The notes under the pieces: model-generated
Told to the model about the DNA's origin: nothing
The model's database searches: none
Seen by the model: the letters and a program-made list of their open reading frames with translations, nothing else
Shown: positions 1-7,564 of the stretch, one piece after another
Position numbering within the stretch: position 1 is the first letter of the stretch
Layout of the letters: every line of letters starts with the position of its first letter
From: CAVSIP01 sp963728075
GTDB lineage: Bacteria; Actinomycetota; Actinomycetes; JAFAQI01; DASSKL01
Length of the DNA: 64,000 nucleotides
NCBI GenBank assembly: GCA_963728075.1
Contig: CAVSIP010000007.1
Location: 248,001 to 312,000 of the forward strand
Reading direction: 5' to 3'
Translations under genes and position numbers: made by a program

Positions 1-33
1 GCGTGGATCGTCTCGTCGCTGCAGGAGGCCTGA
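1..33 (+). CDS. C-terminal end of an upstream gene (partial)
   Basis: Frame 1 is open from the window edge for ten codons (ending IVSSLQEA) and stops with TGA three bases before the next ATG. The spacing fits an operon with the following gene. Too little is visible to identify the product, and it could be chance. Confidence 0.35.
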   Translation, partial: AWIVSSLQEA

Positions 34-36
34 GCC

Positions 37-1065
37 ATGCCCGTGTCGGACGAGACCCGCCGTGCCGCCGGCCTGCGGCTGGAGCCGCAGGACGAGTACA
101 TGCACGCCGTGGACGAGGCGACCACGTTCAACGAGAGCGTGTACACGAACTTCTTCGACCCGCAGCAGCGCGTCGGCGGGTTCCTGCGCATCGGCAACCG
201 GCCGCGGGAGGGGTACGCGGAGATGACCGTGTGCCTGTACCTGCCGGACGGCCGCGTGGGGTTCACCTTCGGCCGGCCGCGCATCGAGTCCAACGACGCG
301 TTCGACGCGGGCGGCATGACGGTGCAGGTCGTCCGGCCGTTCGAGGAGCTGCGCTGGTCGTACGACGGTCCCGTGCTGCTGCTCGACGACCCGTCGGTCC
401 TGGCCGACCCGCGCAGCGCGTTCCGCACCAGCCCGCAGGCACCGGCGCGGGCGGCGTTCACGATCACCGGCCTGTCACCGGTGCTGGGTGGTGAGCCCGT
501 CGAGCAGCGGCAGGAGGCGCACGGCGGCGAGTTCGCCAAGGGCCACTACGAGCAGCACGTCGGGGTCAGCGGCGCCCTGTCCGTCGGTGACGAGCAGTGG
601 GACGTCGCCGGGTACGGGCTGCGGGACCACTCGTGGGGGCCGCGCACGTGGCAGGCGCCGTGGTGGTACCGCTGGCTGACGGCCAACTTCGGCCCGGACC
701 GCGGCTTCGTGGTGAGTGTCATCGCCTCCCGGGACGGCAGGCGCACCGTGGGCGGCGTGCTGTTCGACGGCGGCGAGTACCACGTCGTCAGGTCGGCGGA
801 GGTCGACACCGACTGGACCGGCGACCCCGCCGAGCCACAGCGCGTACGCATCACCGCCGGCACCCGCGACCGCGAGATCTCCGTCGAGGGCACCGTGCTG
901 CGCTGTGTACCGCTGCGCAACCGCCGCAAGGCCGACGACGGGACGGAGATGGTCACCCGGATCGCCGAGGGCATGACCGAGTGGCGCTGGGACGGGCGTA
1001 CCGGCTACGGCCTGTCCGAGTACCTCGACCAGCTGGTCGACGGCACGCCCGCGGGGCTGCTGTAG
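37..1065 (+). CDS. DUF7064/DUF7065-like protein (hydroxyneurosporene-synthase-like fold)
   Basis: A 342-residue soluble protein with no signal peptide or membrane segment. An aggagg-type ribosome site precedes the ATG. The sequence alternates short beta strands and carries a central WDVAGYGLRDHSWGPR motif (about residues 188-203) followed by PWWYRWLTANF, which I recognise from the actinobacterial DUF7064/DUF7065 proteins related to the CrtC/AttH lipocalin-like hydratases. Such genes often sit in clusters for degradation of hydrophobic compounds, which agrees with the P450, amidohydrolase and LIV-type transporter here. The enzymatic activity is unknown. The 3' end overlaps the convergent deacylase gene by 61 bases. 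The family call rests on motif memory, not a search. Confidence 0.7.
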   Translation: MPVSDETRRAAGLRLEPQDEYMHAVDEATTFNESVYTNFFDPQQRVGGFLRIGNRPREGYAEMTVCLYLPDGRVGFTFGRPRIESNDAFDAGGMTVQVVRPFEELRWSYDGPVLLLDDPSVLADPRSAFRTSPQAPARAAFTITGLSPVLGGEPVEQRQEAHGGEFAKGHYEQHVGVSGALSVGDEQWDVAGYGLRDHSWGPRTWQAPWWYRWLTANFGPDRGFVVSVIASRDGRRTVGGVLFDGGEYHVVRSAEVDTDWTGDPAEPQRVRITAGTRDREISVEGTVLRCVPLRNRRKADDGTEMVTRIAEGMTEWRWDGRTGYGLSEYLDQLVDGTPAGLL

Positions 1066-2756
1066 CCGCCGAGACGGACCAGCCCGCCCGGCCGGGCACC
1101 AGTGGGCTTGCCCTGCTCGAACGTGACCTGACCGGCGAGCAGGGTGGCGACATAGCCGTCGGCCCGCTGTACCAGCCGCCGGCCGCCGGCGGGCAGGTCG
1201 AACACCATCTCCGGCGCGTGCAGGCGCATCCCCTCGAGGTCGATGATGTTGACGTCCGCGCGCTTGCCCGGTTCGAGCGTCCCGCGGTCGGTCAGGCCGT
1301 ACACCGCCGCGGTGCGCCCGGTCTGCAGGTGCACGGCCTGCTCCAGTCGCAGGCGCTCGCCACGGCGACGGTCGCGGACCCAGTGCGTGAGCAGGTACGT
1401 GGGCATGCTGGCGTCGCAGATCAGCCCGCAGTGCGCCCCGCCATCGGAGAGCCCCAGCACGGTGCGCGGGTGGGTCATCATCTCCCGGATCGCGTCGTGG
1501 TTGCCGTCGGCGTAGCTGGCCAGCGGAGCGAACAGCAGCGCGGTGCCCTCCGCGGCGAGCAGCCAGTCCAGCACCACTGCCTCCGGGCTGCGCCCCTCCC
1601 GTCGCGCTACCGCGGCCGCGCTGGCCGACGGCTCGGGCTCGTAGTCCGGCGGGTCGCCGAGCGGCCACATCTGGTCCCACCGGGACATCAGGTAGCGCGC
1701 GACGGGGTCCTGGGTCGTGGGTTCCTCGGACAGCAGCGCGTCGCGCAACTCGGGTCGGCGCAGCTGCTGCACGCGCTGCGGTAGCGGCTGCTCGGCAACC
1801 CGGCGGTAGGTCGGATGGGTGATGAACGGGTGCAGCGACGACTGCAGGCCGAACAGCATCCCGGTGGGGCGGCACGAGACCTGGGGCACGATGTCGAGCC
1901 CTTCGGCCGCCAGGCGGTCGGCGTCCGCGAGCGCCTGCCGGTACGACGTCGGATCGGTCGACTCCTGCGCCAGGGCGTACGTCAGCGTCGCCCCGGTCCG
2001 GCGGGCCACCTCCACCATCCAGGCACGTTCGGGGTCGCGGAAGGCGTTGTCGGACACGATCTCGAACACCCCGTGACCGGCACGTCGTACGGCGTCGCCC
2101 AACGCCACCAGCTCGGCCGGTGTGGCCGACGTACCGGGGACGTACCCGTGCCGCGAGCGGTGCAGGATCGTGCGCGAGGTGGTGAAGCCGGCCGCGCCGG
2201 CGCGCAGGGCCTCCTCGGTGAGCTTCGCCATCAGCTCGACCTCGTCAGCGGTCGGCTCCTCGTGCGCCCGCTCTCCCATGACGTACGCGCGGACCGCGGC
2301 GTGAGGCACCTGCGCGACGACGTCGACCGCGCGGCGCTCGGTGGCGAGCACGTCGAGGTACTCCGGGAAGGACTCCCAGCGCCAGTCGATGCCCTCGTGC
2401 AGCGCCGTTCCCGGGATGTCCTCGACGCCCTCCATGAGCTCGATGAGGAAGGCCTCGGCCCCCGGGCGGACCGGGGCGAACCCGACGCCGCAGTTGCCCA
2501 TGACGACCGTCGTGGCACCGTGCCACGACGAGGGGCTGAGCTCGGGGTCCCACGTCACCTGGCCGTCGTAGTGCGTGTGCACGTCCACCCATCCGGGTGC
2601 GACGACCGCGCCGTCCGCGTCGATCTCACGCGCACCGCGGCTCTCGACCCGCCCGACCGCGGTGATCACCCCGCCGTCGACGGCGAGGTCGCCTGCCCGC
2701 TCCGGACCCCCGGTGCCGTCGACGATGCGGCCACCGCGGATGACGAGCTCGTGCAT
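1005..2756 (-). CDS. N-acyl-D-amino-acid deacylase / D-aminoacylase-type amidohydrolase
   Basis: A 583-residue metal-dependent amidohydrolase of the D-aminoacylase branch (Amidohydro_3), which hydrolyses N-acyl or related amide bonds in the cytoplasm. Visible are the N-terminal composite beta domain (MHELVIRGGRIVDGTG), the HTH metal motif at residues 60-62, the Cys motif NCGVGF near residue 92 and the C-terminal GLSDGGAHCG motif with the catalytic Asp. The length is at the upper end for the family because the last 20 or so residues run into the end of the convergent DUF7064-like gene; the usual family end would be near the KPTGARPGGLVR motif. A perfect copy of the putative TetR operator (2799-2816) lies 43 bases upstream of the ATG, so the gene is probably controlled by the adjacent regulator. 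The exact substrate is not predictable. Confidence 0.88.
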   Translation of the reverse strand: MHELVIRGGRIVDGTGGPERAGDLAVDGGVITAVGRVESRGAREIDADGAVVAPGWVDVHTHYDGQVTWDPELSPSSWHGATTVVMGNCGVGFAPVRPGAEAFLIELMEGVEDIPGTALHEGIDWRWESFPEYLDVLATERRAVDVVAQVPHAAVRAYVMGERAHEEPTADEVELMAKLTEEALRAGAAGFTTSRTILHRSRHGYVPGTSATPAELVALGDAVRRAGHGVFEIVSDNAFRDPERAWMVEVARRTGATLTYALAQESTDPTSYRQALADADRLAAEGLDIVPQVSCRPTGMLFGLQSSLHPFITHPTYRRVAEQPLPQRVQQLRRPELRDALLSEEPTTQDPVARYLMSRWDQMWPLGDPPDYEPEPSASAAAVARREGRSPEAVVLDWLLAAEGTALLFAPLASYADGNHDAIREMMTHPRTVLGLSDGGAHCGLICDASMPTYLLTHWVRDRRRGERLRLEQAVHLQTGRTAAVYGLTDRGTLEPGKRADVNIIDLEGMRLHAPEMVFDLPAGGRRLVQRADGYVATLLAGQVTFEQGKPTGARPGGLVRLGGYSSPAGVPSTSWSRYSDRP

Positions 2757-2798
2757 GGGTCCTCCCGAACGCCGTGGGTGGCCGCACCATAGGCCGCA

Positions 2799-2816
2799 CC
2801 TGACGTTTTCGTCAGG
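2799..2816. promoter_or_regulatory. Putative TetR operator 1 (CCTGA-N8-TCAGG)
   Basis: Perfect inverted repeat CCTGACG-TTTT-CGTCAGG, 43 bases upstream of the deacylase start and just beyond the tetR stop. It shares ten fixed positions and spacing with the two sites on the other side of tetR. Confidence 0.65.
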
Positions 2817-2825
2817 TAGGTGGCG

Positions 2826-3548
2826 TCAGGTCTCTGCCAGCCCGATCGCCTGTGCCCACAGCCCGGTGAGCAGGTCCGCCGCCTCGTCCGGGTCCATCGG
2901 GGGCGAGGGCGGGTCGAAGACGTAGGTGAGGTAGCAGAAGCGGTCGGCCATGGCCGTGAGCGCACGGGCTGTGGCACGCGGCTCGCCGGGCAGGTGCAGC
3001 TGCCCCGACTGGCGGCCGCGGCGCAGCTCCGTCTCGACCGTCTCCTCGAGCAGGCGGGACAGATCACGGCGGACGGCGGCGAGCTGCTCATCGTTGTGGC
3101 TGACCTCCTCCCACATCGCCCAGAAGGCACCCTGTTCGGCATACGCCCGTACGAAAGCGCCGACCATCCGGCGCAGGCCGGCGCGACCGTCGCGCACCCG
3201 CCATGCCATACCCTCCGACTCGGCCAGCCGCGCCACGCCGGCGTTGACGAGCTCGGCGACGAGGTCTGAGCGGTCTCGGAAGTACTGGTAGAAGGTGCCG
3301 ACGCCGACCTCGGCTCGGCGGGCGATCTCGGCGACCGTCGACGCCTGGAAGCCCACCTCGCTGAGGAGCTCGTAGCCCGCGCGCAGCAGCCGGCTGCGCG
3401 TCCGCGCGCCCCGCAGCCCGAGCGGCACCTCTCCGCCGTCCTCGCGGCGGACCAGCTCGGTTCCGCGCGAGCGCAGCGCGGCCAGCACCGGCCGGACGTC
3501 GTCGGCATGCGCCGCGCGGTCGTCCGCGCCGGCCGTCCGTCTGGGCAC
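2826..3548 (-). CDS. TetR/AcrR-family transcriptional regulator
   Basis: A 240-residue regulator with the TetR helix-turn-helix at about residues 71-90 (STVAEIARRAEVGVGTFYQYF, as two joined pieces), preceded by an unusually long N-terminal extension of about 48 residues and followed by an all-helical ligand domain with Trp- and Phe-rich patches. The GTG at 3548 is chosen because GGAGAC lies just upstream; internal starts after residue 48 are possible. It is divergent from the ABC transporter operon and codirectional with the deacylase. Operators of the same sequence sit immediately upstream of its own start (3560-3577), over the putative transporter start point (3661-3678) and before the deacylase (2799-2816), implying autoregulation and control of both units. 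The effector is probably the imported compound or its CoA ester, which is inference. Confidence 0.9.
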   Translation of the reverse strand: MPRRTAGADDRAAHADDVRPVLAALRSRGTELVRREDGGEVPLGLRGARTRSRLLRAGYELLSEVGFQASTVAEIARRAEVGVGTFYQYFRDRSDLVAELVNAGVARLAESEGMAWRVRDGRAGLRRMVGAFVRAYAEQGAFWAMWEEVSHNDEQLAAVRRDLSRLLEETVETELRRGRQSGQLHLPGEPRATARALTAMADRFCYLTYVFDPPSPPMDPDEAADLLTGLWAQAIGLAET

Positions 3549-3559
3549 CGCGTCTCCGT

Positions 3560-3577
3560 CCTGAGATCTGTCTCAGG
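3560..3577. promoter_or_regulatory. Putative TetR operator 2 (CCTGA-N8-TCAGG)
   Basis: Inverted repeat CCTGAGA-TCTG-TCTCAGG located 12 bases upstream of the tetR GTG. It belongs to the same ten-position consensus as the copies at 2799 and 3661 and is placed for autorepression. Confidence 0.65.
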
Positions 3578-3629
3578 TCGGCATGGTGACACATCTCCTG
3601 ACTCGCTGACAGGTGCCCTGCCACGACCG

Positions 3630-3658
3630 TTGACGCCCGTTCTGCCCGCTTCTACGGT
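3630..3658 (+). promoter_or_regulatory. Putative housekeeping-sigma promoter of the transporter operon
   Basis: TTGACG, a 17-base spacer, then TACGGT, about 70 bases before the ATG of the binding-protein gene. The start point would fall near 3665, inside operator 3, which is the expected arrangement for repression. Confidence 0.5.
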
Positions 3659-3660
3659 GA

Positions 3661-3678
3661 CCTGAAGCCAGCCTCAGG
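3661..3678. promoter_or_regulatory. Putative TetR operator 3 (CCTGA-N8-TCAGG)
   Basis: CCTGA, eight bases, TCAGG, immediately downstream of the putative -10 and overlapping the expected transcription start of the ABC operon. Same spacing as the sites at 2799 and 3560. Confidence 0.6.
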
Positions 3679-3725
3679 TACGCCCTGGATTCGGCTGGAG
3701 CCCAACGGGGGACGGAGGGGCGACC

Positions 3726-5360
3726 ATGCTCCCACTGCGGTCTCGTCAGCTGCGCGCGCAGGAGCCGTTCGTGAACTCGCTGCAGGCGCGCTCGGTCATC
3801 TTCGGCATGGCGCTGGCACTGGTGTGCGCGAGTCTCGGCTACCTGGCGCGTGGCGGCTCGACCGCTGTCGTGACCGGAGCACCGTACCCTCCCGGCGCCG
3901 CGCAGCAGCAGTCCGGCGCGGGGGGCTCCGCAGCCTTGGGCGACGGGGGCCAGCCGCTCGTCACGAGTGGCGGTAGTGGGGGTGGAGGTGCCGCCACGAG
4001 GGGCGCCACGTCATCCGGTGGCCGCGCCACGACTGGAGCGACGGGTGGGCCGACGGGGACCGCTGGCGGGTCGACGATGGCGAGCGGGCGCACCAGCGCC
4101 GGCGGCGGCGCGAGCACCGGCCCGCTGCGGGCGACCGACCAGGGCGTGACCAAGTCCGCGATCAAGCTCGGCTTCCTCATCGCGAACACCAACCAGCTCT
4201 CGGCGGCCGGGTTCAACGCCGGCCTGGCGGGTGACCAGCAGAAGATCATCACAGCCTGGCTCAACGAGCTGAACCGCACGGGCGGCGTTGCGGGTCGCAA
4301 GGTGACTGCGTACTCCCAGACCTTCGACGTGCTCAGCGCCGACGACATGCAGGCCGCCTGCAAGACCATGACGCAGGACCAGAAGGTGTTCTCCGTCATC
4401 ACCACCGGTGGCTACGACTCCGTGGCGCAGCTGTGCATCGCGAAGGAGAACAAGACACCGTTCATCAGCACCGACCCCGAACCGGCGGACTGGTACAGCC
4501 AGGCGGCCCCGTACATGTGGGCCACCTACATGAACAAGGACCGGCTGGCGAAGAACTGGGCCACCTGGCTGAAGCGGTCGGGCTACGTTCACCCGGACGA
4601 CAAGGTCGGCGTGATCTACCACGACATCCCCAACGTGGCACCTCCCGTGGAGCGCACGCTCCTGCCGTCGCTGAAGGCGAACGGCATCAACCCGGTGGAC
4701 GTCGTGAAGCTGGCCAGTGACAGCAACCAGGCACTGGCGCAGATCTCCAACGCCGTGCTGGACATGCACCAGAAGGGCGTGACCCTGGTGCTGTTCCAGA
4801 TGAACCTGATCTTCAAGGCGAAGTTCCTGCAGGAGGCGGAGAAGCAGCAGTGGAAGCCGCGGTTCTCCGACGACGACGCGTACTTCGGCTGCGCTGACTT
4901 CACGACCTCCGCCTACCCCACGAACGAGTACGACGGCACGCAGTGCCTCGGGACGACGCTGAGCGGAATCAAGGACCCGAAGCCGACGGCGTTCACGAAG
5001 TACGCCGACGCGGTCTACAAGCGGACCTACTCACAGGGCTACGCAACTGAGGGCAGTAGCAAGTCCAACCAGGATGCCCAGGCCGTCCTCAACTACAGCC
5101 TGGGCTCGGAGATCCTGCTGTGGGCGCAGGCGGCGAAGCGGGCCGGCACCGAGCTCACTCGGGCTGCGTGGGGCCAGGCCATGGGACAGACCGGTGACTG
5201 GACGCAGCAGGCCCTCTACTGCAGCCAGTCGTTCGGGCCGCGCAAGTGGGACGGTTCCGATCGCTTGTCCGTGGCGGTCTACCGGGCGGCCGCAAGCGAC
5301 GGCTATGCCGCAGGCAAGTTCCACCAGCTCGCTCCCGGCTGCTTCGACAACTACTTCTGA
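3726..5360 (+). CDS. Branched-chain/hydrophobic-substrate ABC transporter, substrate-binding protein
   Basis: A 544-residue periplasmic-binding-protein-like-I (LivJ/Peripla_BP_6) protein. An N-terminal hydrophobic segment (about residues 22-42) would secrete or anchor it. It is followed by about 95 residues rich in Gly, Ser, Thr and Ala that probably form a flexible tether, and then the two-lobe binding domain from about residue 141 (KSAIKLGFLIANTNQLSAAG) to the C-terminus. There is no lipobox Cys at the usual place, so it may be an uncleaved anchor. GGAGGGG lies five bases before the ATG. It heads an operon with the MFS-ATPase fusion, the LivHM fusion and LivG. The ligand is unknown; in actinomycetes such systems import amino acids, aromatic acids or steroid-type compounds. 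Confidence 0.88.
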   Translation: MLPLRSRQLRAQEPFVNSLQARSVIFGMALALVCASLGYLARGGSTAVVTGAPYPPGAAQQQSGAGGSAALGDGGQPLVTSGGSGGGGAATRGATSSGGRATTGATGGPTGTAGGSTMASGRTSAGGGASTGPLRATDQGVTKSAIKLGFLIANTNQLSAAGFNAGLAGDQQKIITAWLNELNRTGGVAGRKVTAYSQTFDVLSADDMQAACKTMTQDQKVFSVITTGGYDSVAQLCIAKENKTPFISTDPEPADWYSQAAPYMWATYMNKDRLAKNWATWLKRSGYVHPDDKVGVIYHDIPNVAPPVERTLLPSLKANGINPVDVVKLASDSNQALAQISNAVLDMHQKGVTLVLFQMNLIFKAKFLQEAEKQQWKPRFSDDDAYFGCADFTTSAYPTNEYDGTQCLGTTLSGIKDPKPTAFTKYADAVYKRTYSQGYATEGSSKSNQDAQAVLNYSLGSEILLWAQAAKRAGTELTRAAWGQAMGQTGDWTQQALYCSQSFGPRKWDGSDRLSVAVYRAAASDGYAAGKFHQLAPGCFDNYF

Positions 5361-5371
5361 GGAGCGGCCGG

Positions 5372-7564
5372 ATGACCACGACTGCGTCGCAGGAGGCCGG
5401 CCTCGCCGACCTGGCCAGCGGGCTCGTCGTCGACACGCCGACCGTCGACGCGCCGGAGGTGCCGGGCGCCGGCGGCCTGCAGGTCTCTCGCGACGAGCTG
5501 CCGCTGCGCACGGTGCTGGCGAAGTACGGCACCGCACCGCTGGCGACGCTCGCGCTGGTCAACCTCGTCGACAACCTGGACCGGGCGGCGTTCATCACCC
5601 TCGCCCCCGACATCCGGCGGGCCTTCCACCTGTCACAGGCGGCGATCAACGGGATCAACGGTGTCTCGTCGATCCTCGTCGTCGCCGGTGCCGTCCCCTT
5701 CGCGCTGCTCGCCGACCGCGGGCGTCGGGTGCGGCTGGCGGCGGTGGCGGCGGCGCTCTGGTCGACCCTGACCTTCTTCACCGGTCTGGTGTCCTCGGTG
5801 GTGCAGCTGACGGTGGTCCGCATCTTCTCGGGCCTCGGCCAGGCGGCGATCGAGCCGGTGCACGGCAGCCTGATCGCCGACTACTACCCGCTGGAGGCCC
5901 GGGGCCGGGCGTACGGGACCCACCAGTCAGCGCAGCCCGTCGCCAGCATCGTCGGGCCCGTGCTCGCCGGCGGTATCGCGGCGCTCGTCGGCGGCACGGC
6001 CGGCTGGCGATGGGCATTCGTCGTCATCACGCCGCTCGGTGTCCTGGGTGCGCTGGCGCTGCTGCGGCTGCGCGAGCCCGAGCGCGGCGCGATGGAGGAG
6101 TCCGGTCTCAGCGAGCGTCTCGCTGCCGAGGGCCTCGCTGCCGAGGGGTCGGCCAGCGTCCGGGTGCCGCTGAGCGCCGGCATGCGACGTCTCATGGCGA
6201 TTCGCACGCTGCGCTACCTCTACCTCGCCATCGGGATCCTCGGCTTCGGTCTCGTGTCGGGTCCGGTGCTGCTCAGCGACTTCTTCGAGTCCCACTGGGG
6301 TCTCGCGTCCTTCGGCCGCGGCGTCGTGTTCTCCATCGTCGGTCTCGGCACCACCGCCGGGCTGCTGGTCGGTGGCGTGGTGGGCGACCGGCTGTTTCGC
6401 CACGCGCCGTCCTGGCCGCTGTTCCTCGCCGGGGCCGGGCTGACGGGGTACACGTTCGTCACCGCCGTCGCGCTGTACCTGCCGTCGCTCGTGCTGACGG
6501 TCGCCGTGCTGACGGCGGCGAGTGTGGGCGTCGGCATCGCCGTCGCGCCGATCCGCCAGCTGGTCGCGGCGACGAGCCCGCCGGCGCTGCGGGCGCTCAG
6601 CTTCGCGATGCTGGGCATCTTCATCCTGCTGATGGGCGGCTTCCTCGGCGGGATCCTGCTTGGCGCCGTGGCGGACGCCACCAGCTCACGTTTCGCGATG
6701 GTCGTGCTCGCCGTCCCCGGGACGGTCGCCGGGGTCCTGATGGCGTACGGCAGCCGGACCGTGGACGCGGACATGGCGATGGTCGCGGAGGACGTCGTGG
6801 AGGCGCGCCGGGCTGCCGAGCGGCGGCTGCAGGCCGCGCACAACCTGCTCGAGGTGCGCAACCTCGACTTCTCGTACGGCAACCTGCAGGTGCTCTTCGA
6901 CGTGTCCCTCGACGTTCCCGAGGGCGAGATCGTCGCCCTGCTCGGCACGAACGGCGCCGGAAAGTCGACGCTCCTGCGCGCCATCTGCGGGCTGGAGCAC
7001 CCGACCCGCGGCTCGGTCCGGCTGGACGGCGTCGACGTCACCTTCGCCGAGGCGGAGCAGATCGTCCGGCTCGGCATCACGCAGATGCCCGGGGGCAAGG
7101 CCGTCTTCCCCGGTATGACCGTGGGCGAGAACCTGCGCGCGGCCGCCTACTCCTTCCGCAAGGACCGCGCCCGCGTCGACGCCGACATCGCCCAGGTCGA
7201 GCAGTGGTTCCCGATCCTCGCGGAGCGCCGCGACCAGCCGGCGGCGACCCTGTCCGGTGGCGAGCAGCAGATGCTCGCCCTGGGCAAGGCCTTCCTCACC
7301 CGGCCGCGCCTGCTCTGCATCGACGAGCTGTCGCTCGGGCTCGCTCCGGCCATCGTGGAGCGGCTGTTCGGCATCGTCCGCGAGATGCACCAGCGCGGGA
7401 CCACCATCCTCGTGGTCGAGCAGTCGGTGAACGTGGCGCTGGCGCTGGCGACCACCGCCGTGTTCATGGAGAAGGGGCAGGTGCGCTTCACCGGTCCGGC
7501 ACGCGACCTGCTCGACCGGCCGGACCTGCTCCGGTCGGTGTTCCTGGGCGGGGCGGTGCGATGA
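5372..7564 (+). CDS. Fusion of an MFS-type membrane domain with a LivF-type ABC ATPase
   Basis: A 730-residue two-part protein. Residues about 45-470 form a major-facilitator-like domain with many hydrophobic helices and an ADRGRRVRLA loop between early helices, the usual MFS loop 2-3 signature position. Residues about 492-730 are a complete LivF-class ATPase: Walker A GTNGAGKST near 524, LSGGEQQ signature near 627, Walker B LLCIDE near 650 and VEQS in the H-loop region, as is normal for LivF. The ATG at 5372 follows an aggagcgg site 11 bases after the previous stop. The gene overlaps livHM by ATGA. Since LivG and LivHM are present and no separate LivF is, the C-terminal half supplies the second ATPase of the transporter. 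The role of the MFS half is not clear; both halves are in one uninterrupted frame. Confidence 0.88.
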   Translation: MTTTASQEAGLADLASGLVVDTPTVDAPEVPGAGGLQVSRDELPLRTVLAKYGTAPLATLALVNLVDNLDRAAFITLAPDIRRAFHLSQAAINGINGVSSILVVAGAVPFALLADRGRRVRLAAVAAALWSTLTFFTGLVSSVVQLTVVRIFSGLGQAAIEPVHGSLIADYYPLEARGRAYGTHQSAQPVASIVGPVLAGGIAALVGGTAGWRWAFVVITPLGVLGALALLRLREPERGAMEESGLSERLAAEGLAAEGSASVRVPLSAGMRRLMAIRTLRYLYLAIGILGFGLVSGPVLLSDFFESHWGLASFGRGVVFSIVGLGTTAGLLVGGVVGDRLFRHAPSWPLFLAGAGLTGYTFVTAVALYLPSLVLTVAVLTAASVGVGIAVAPIRQLVAATSPPALRALSFAMLGIFILLMGGFLGGILLGAVADATSSRFAMVVLAVPGTVAGVLMAYGSRTVDADMAMVAEDVVEARRAAERRLQAAHNLLEVRNLDFSYGNLQVLFDVSLDVPEGEIVALLGTNGAGKSTLLRAICGLEHPTRGSVRLDGVDVTFAEAEQIVRLGITQMPGGKAVFPGMTVGENLRAAAYSFRKDRARVDADIAQVEQWFPILAERRDQPAATLSGGEQQMLALGKAFLTRPRLLCIDELSLGLAPAIVERLFGIVREMHQRGTTILVVEQSVNVALALATTAVFMEKGQVRFTGPARDLLDRPDLLRSVFLGGAVR

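Noticed and set aside
5074..7560. N-terminal extension of the permease frame
   Set aside because: This part is the shadow of the MFS-ATPase gene; the ATGA overlap at 7561 and the LivH start fix the true beginning.
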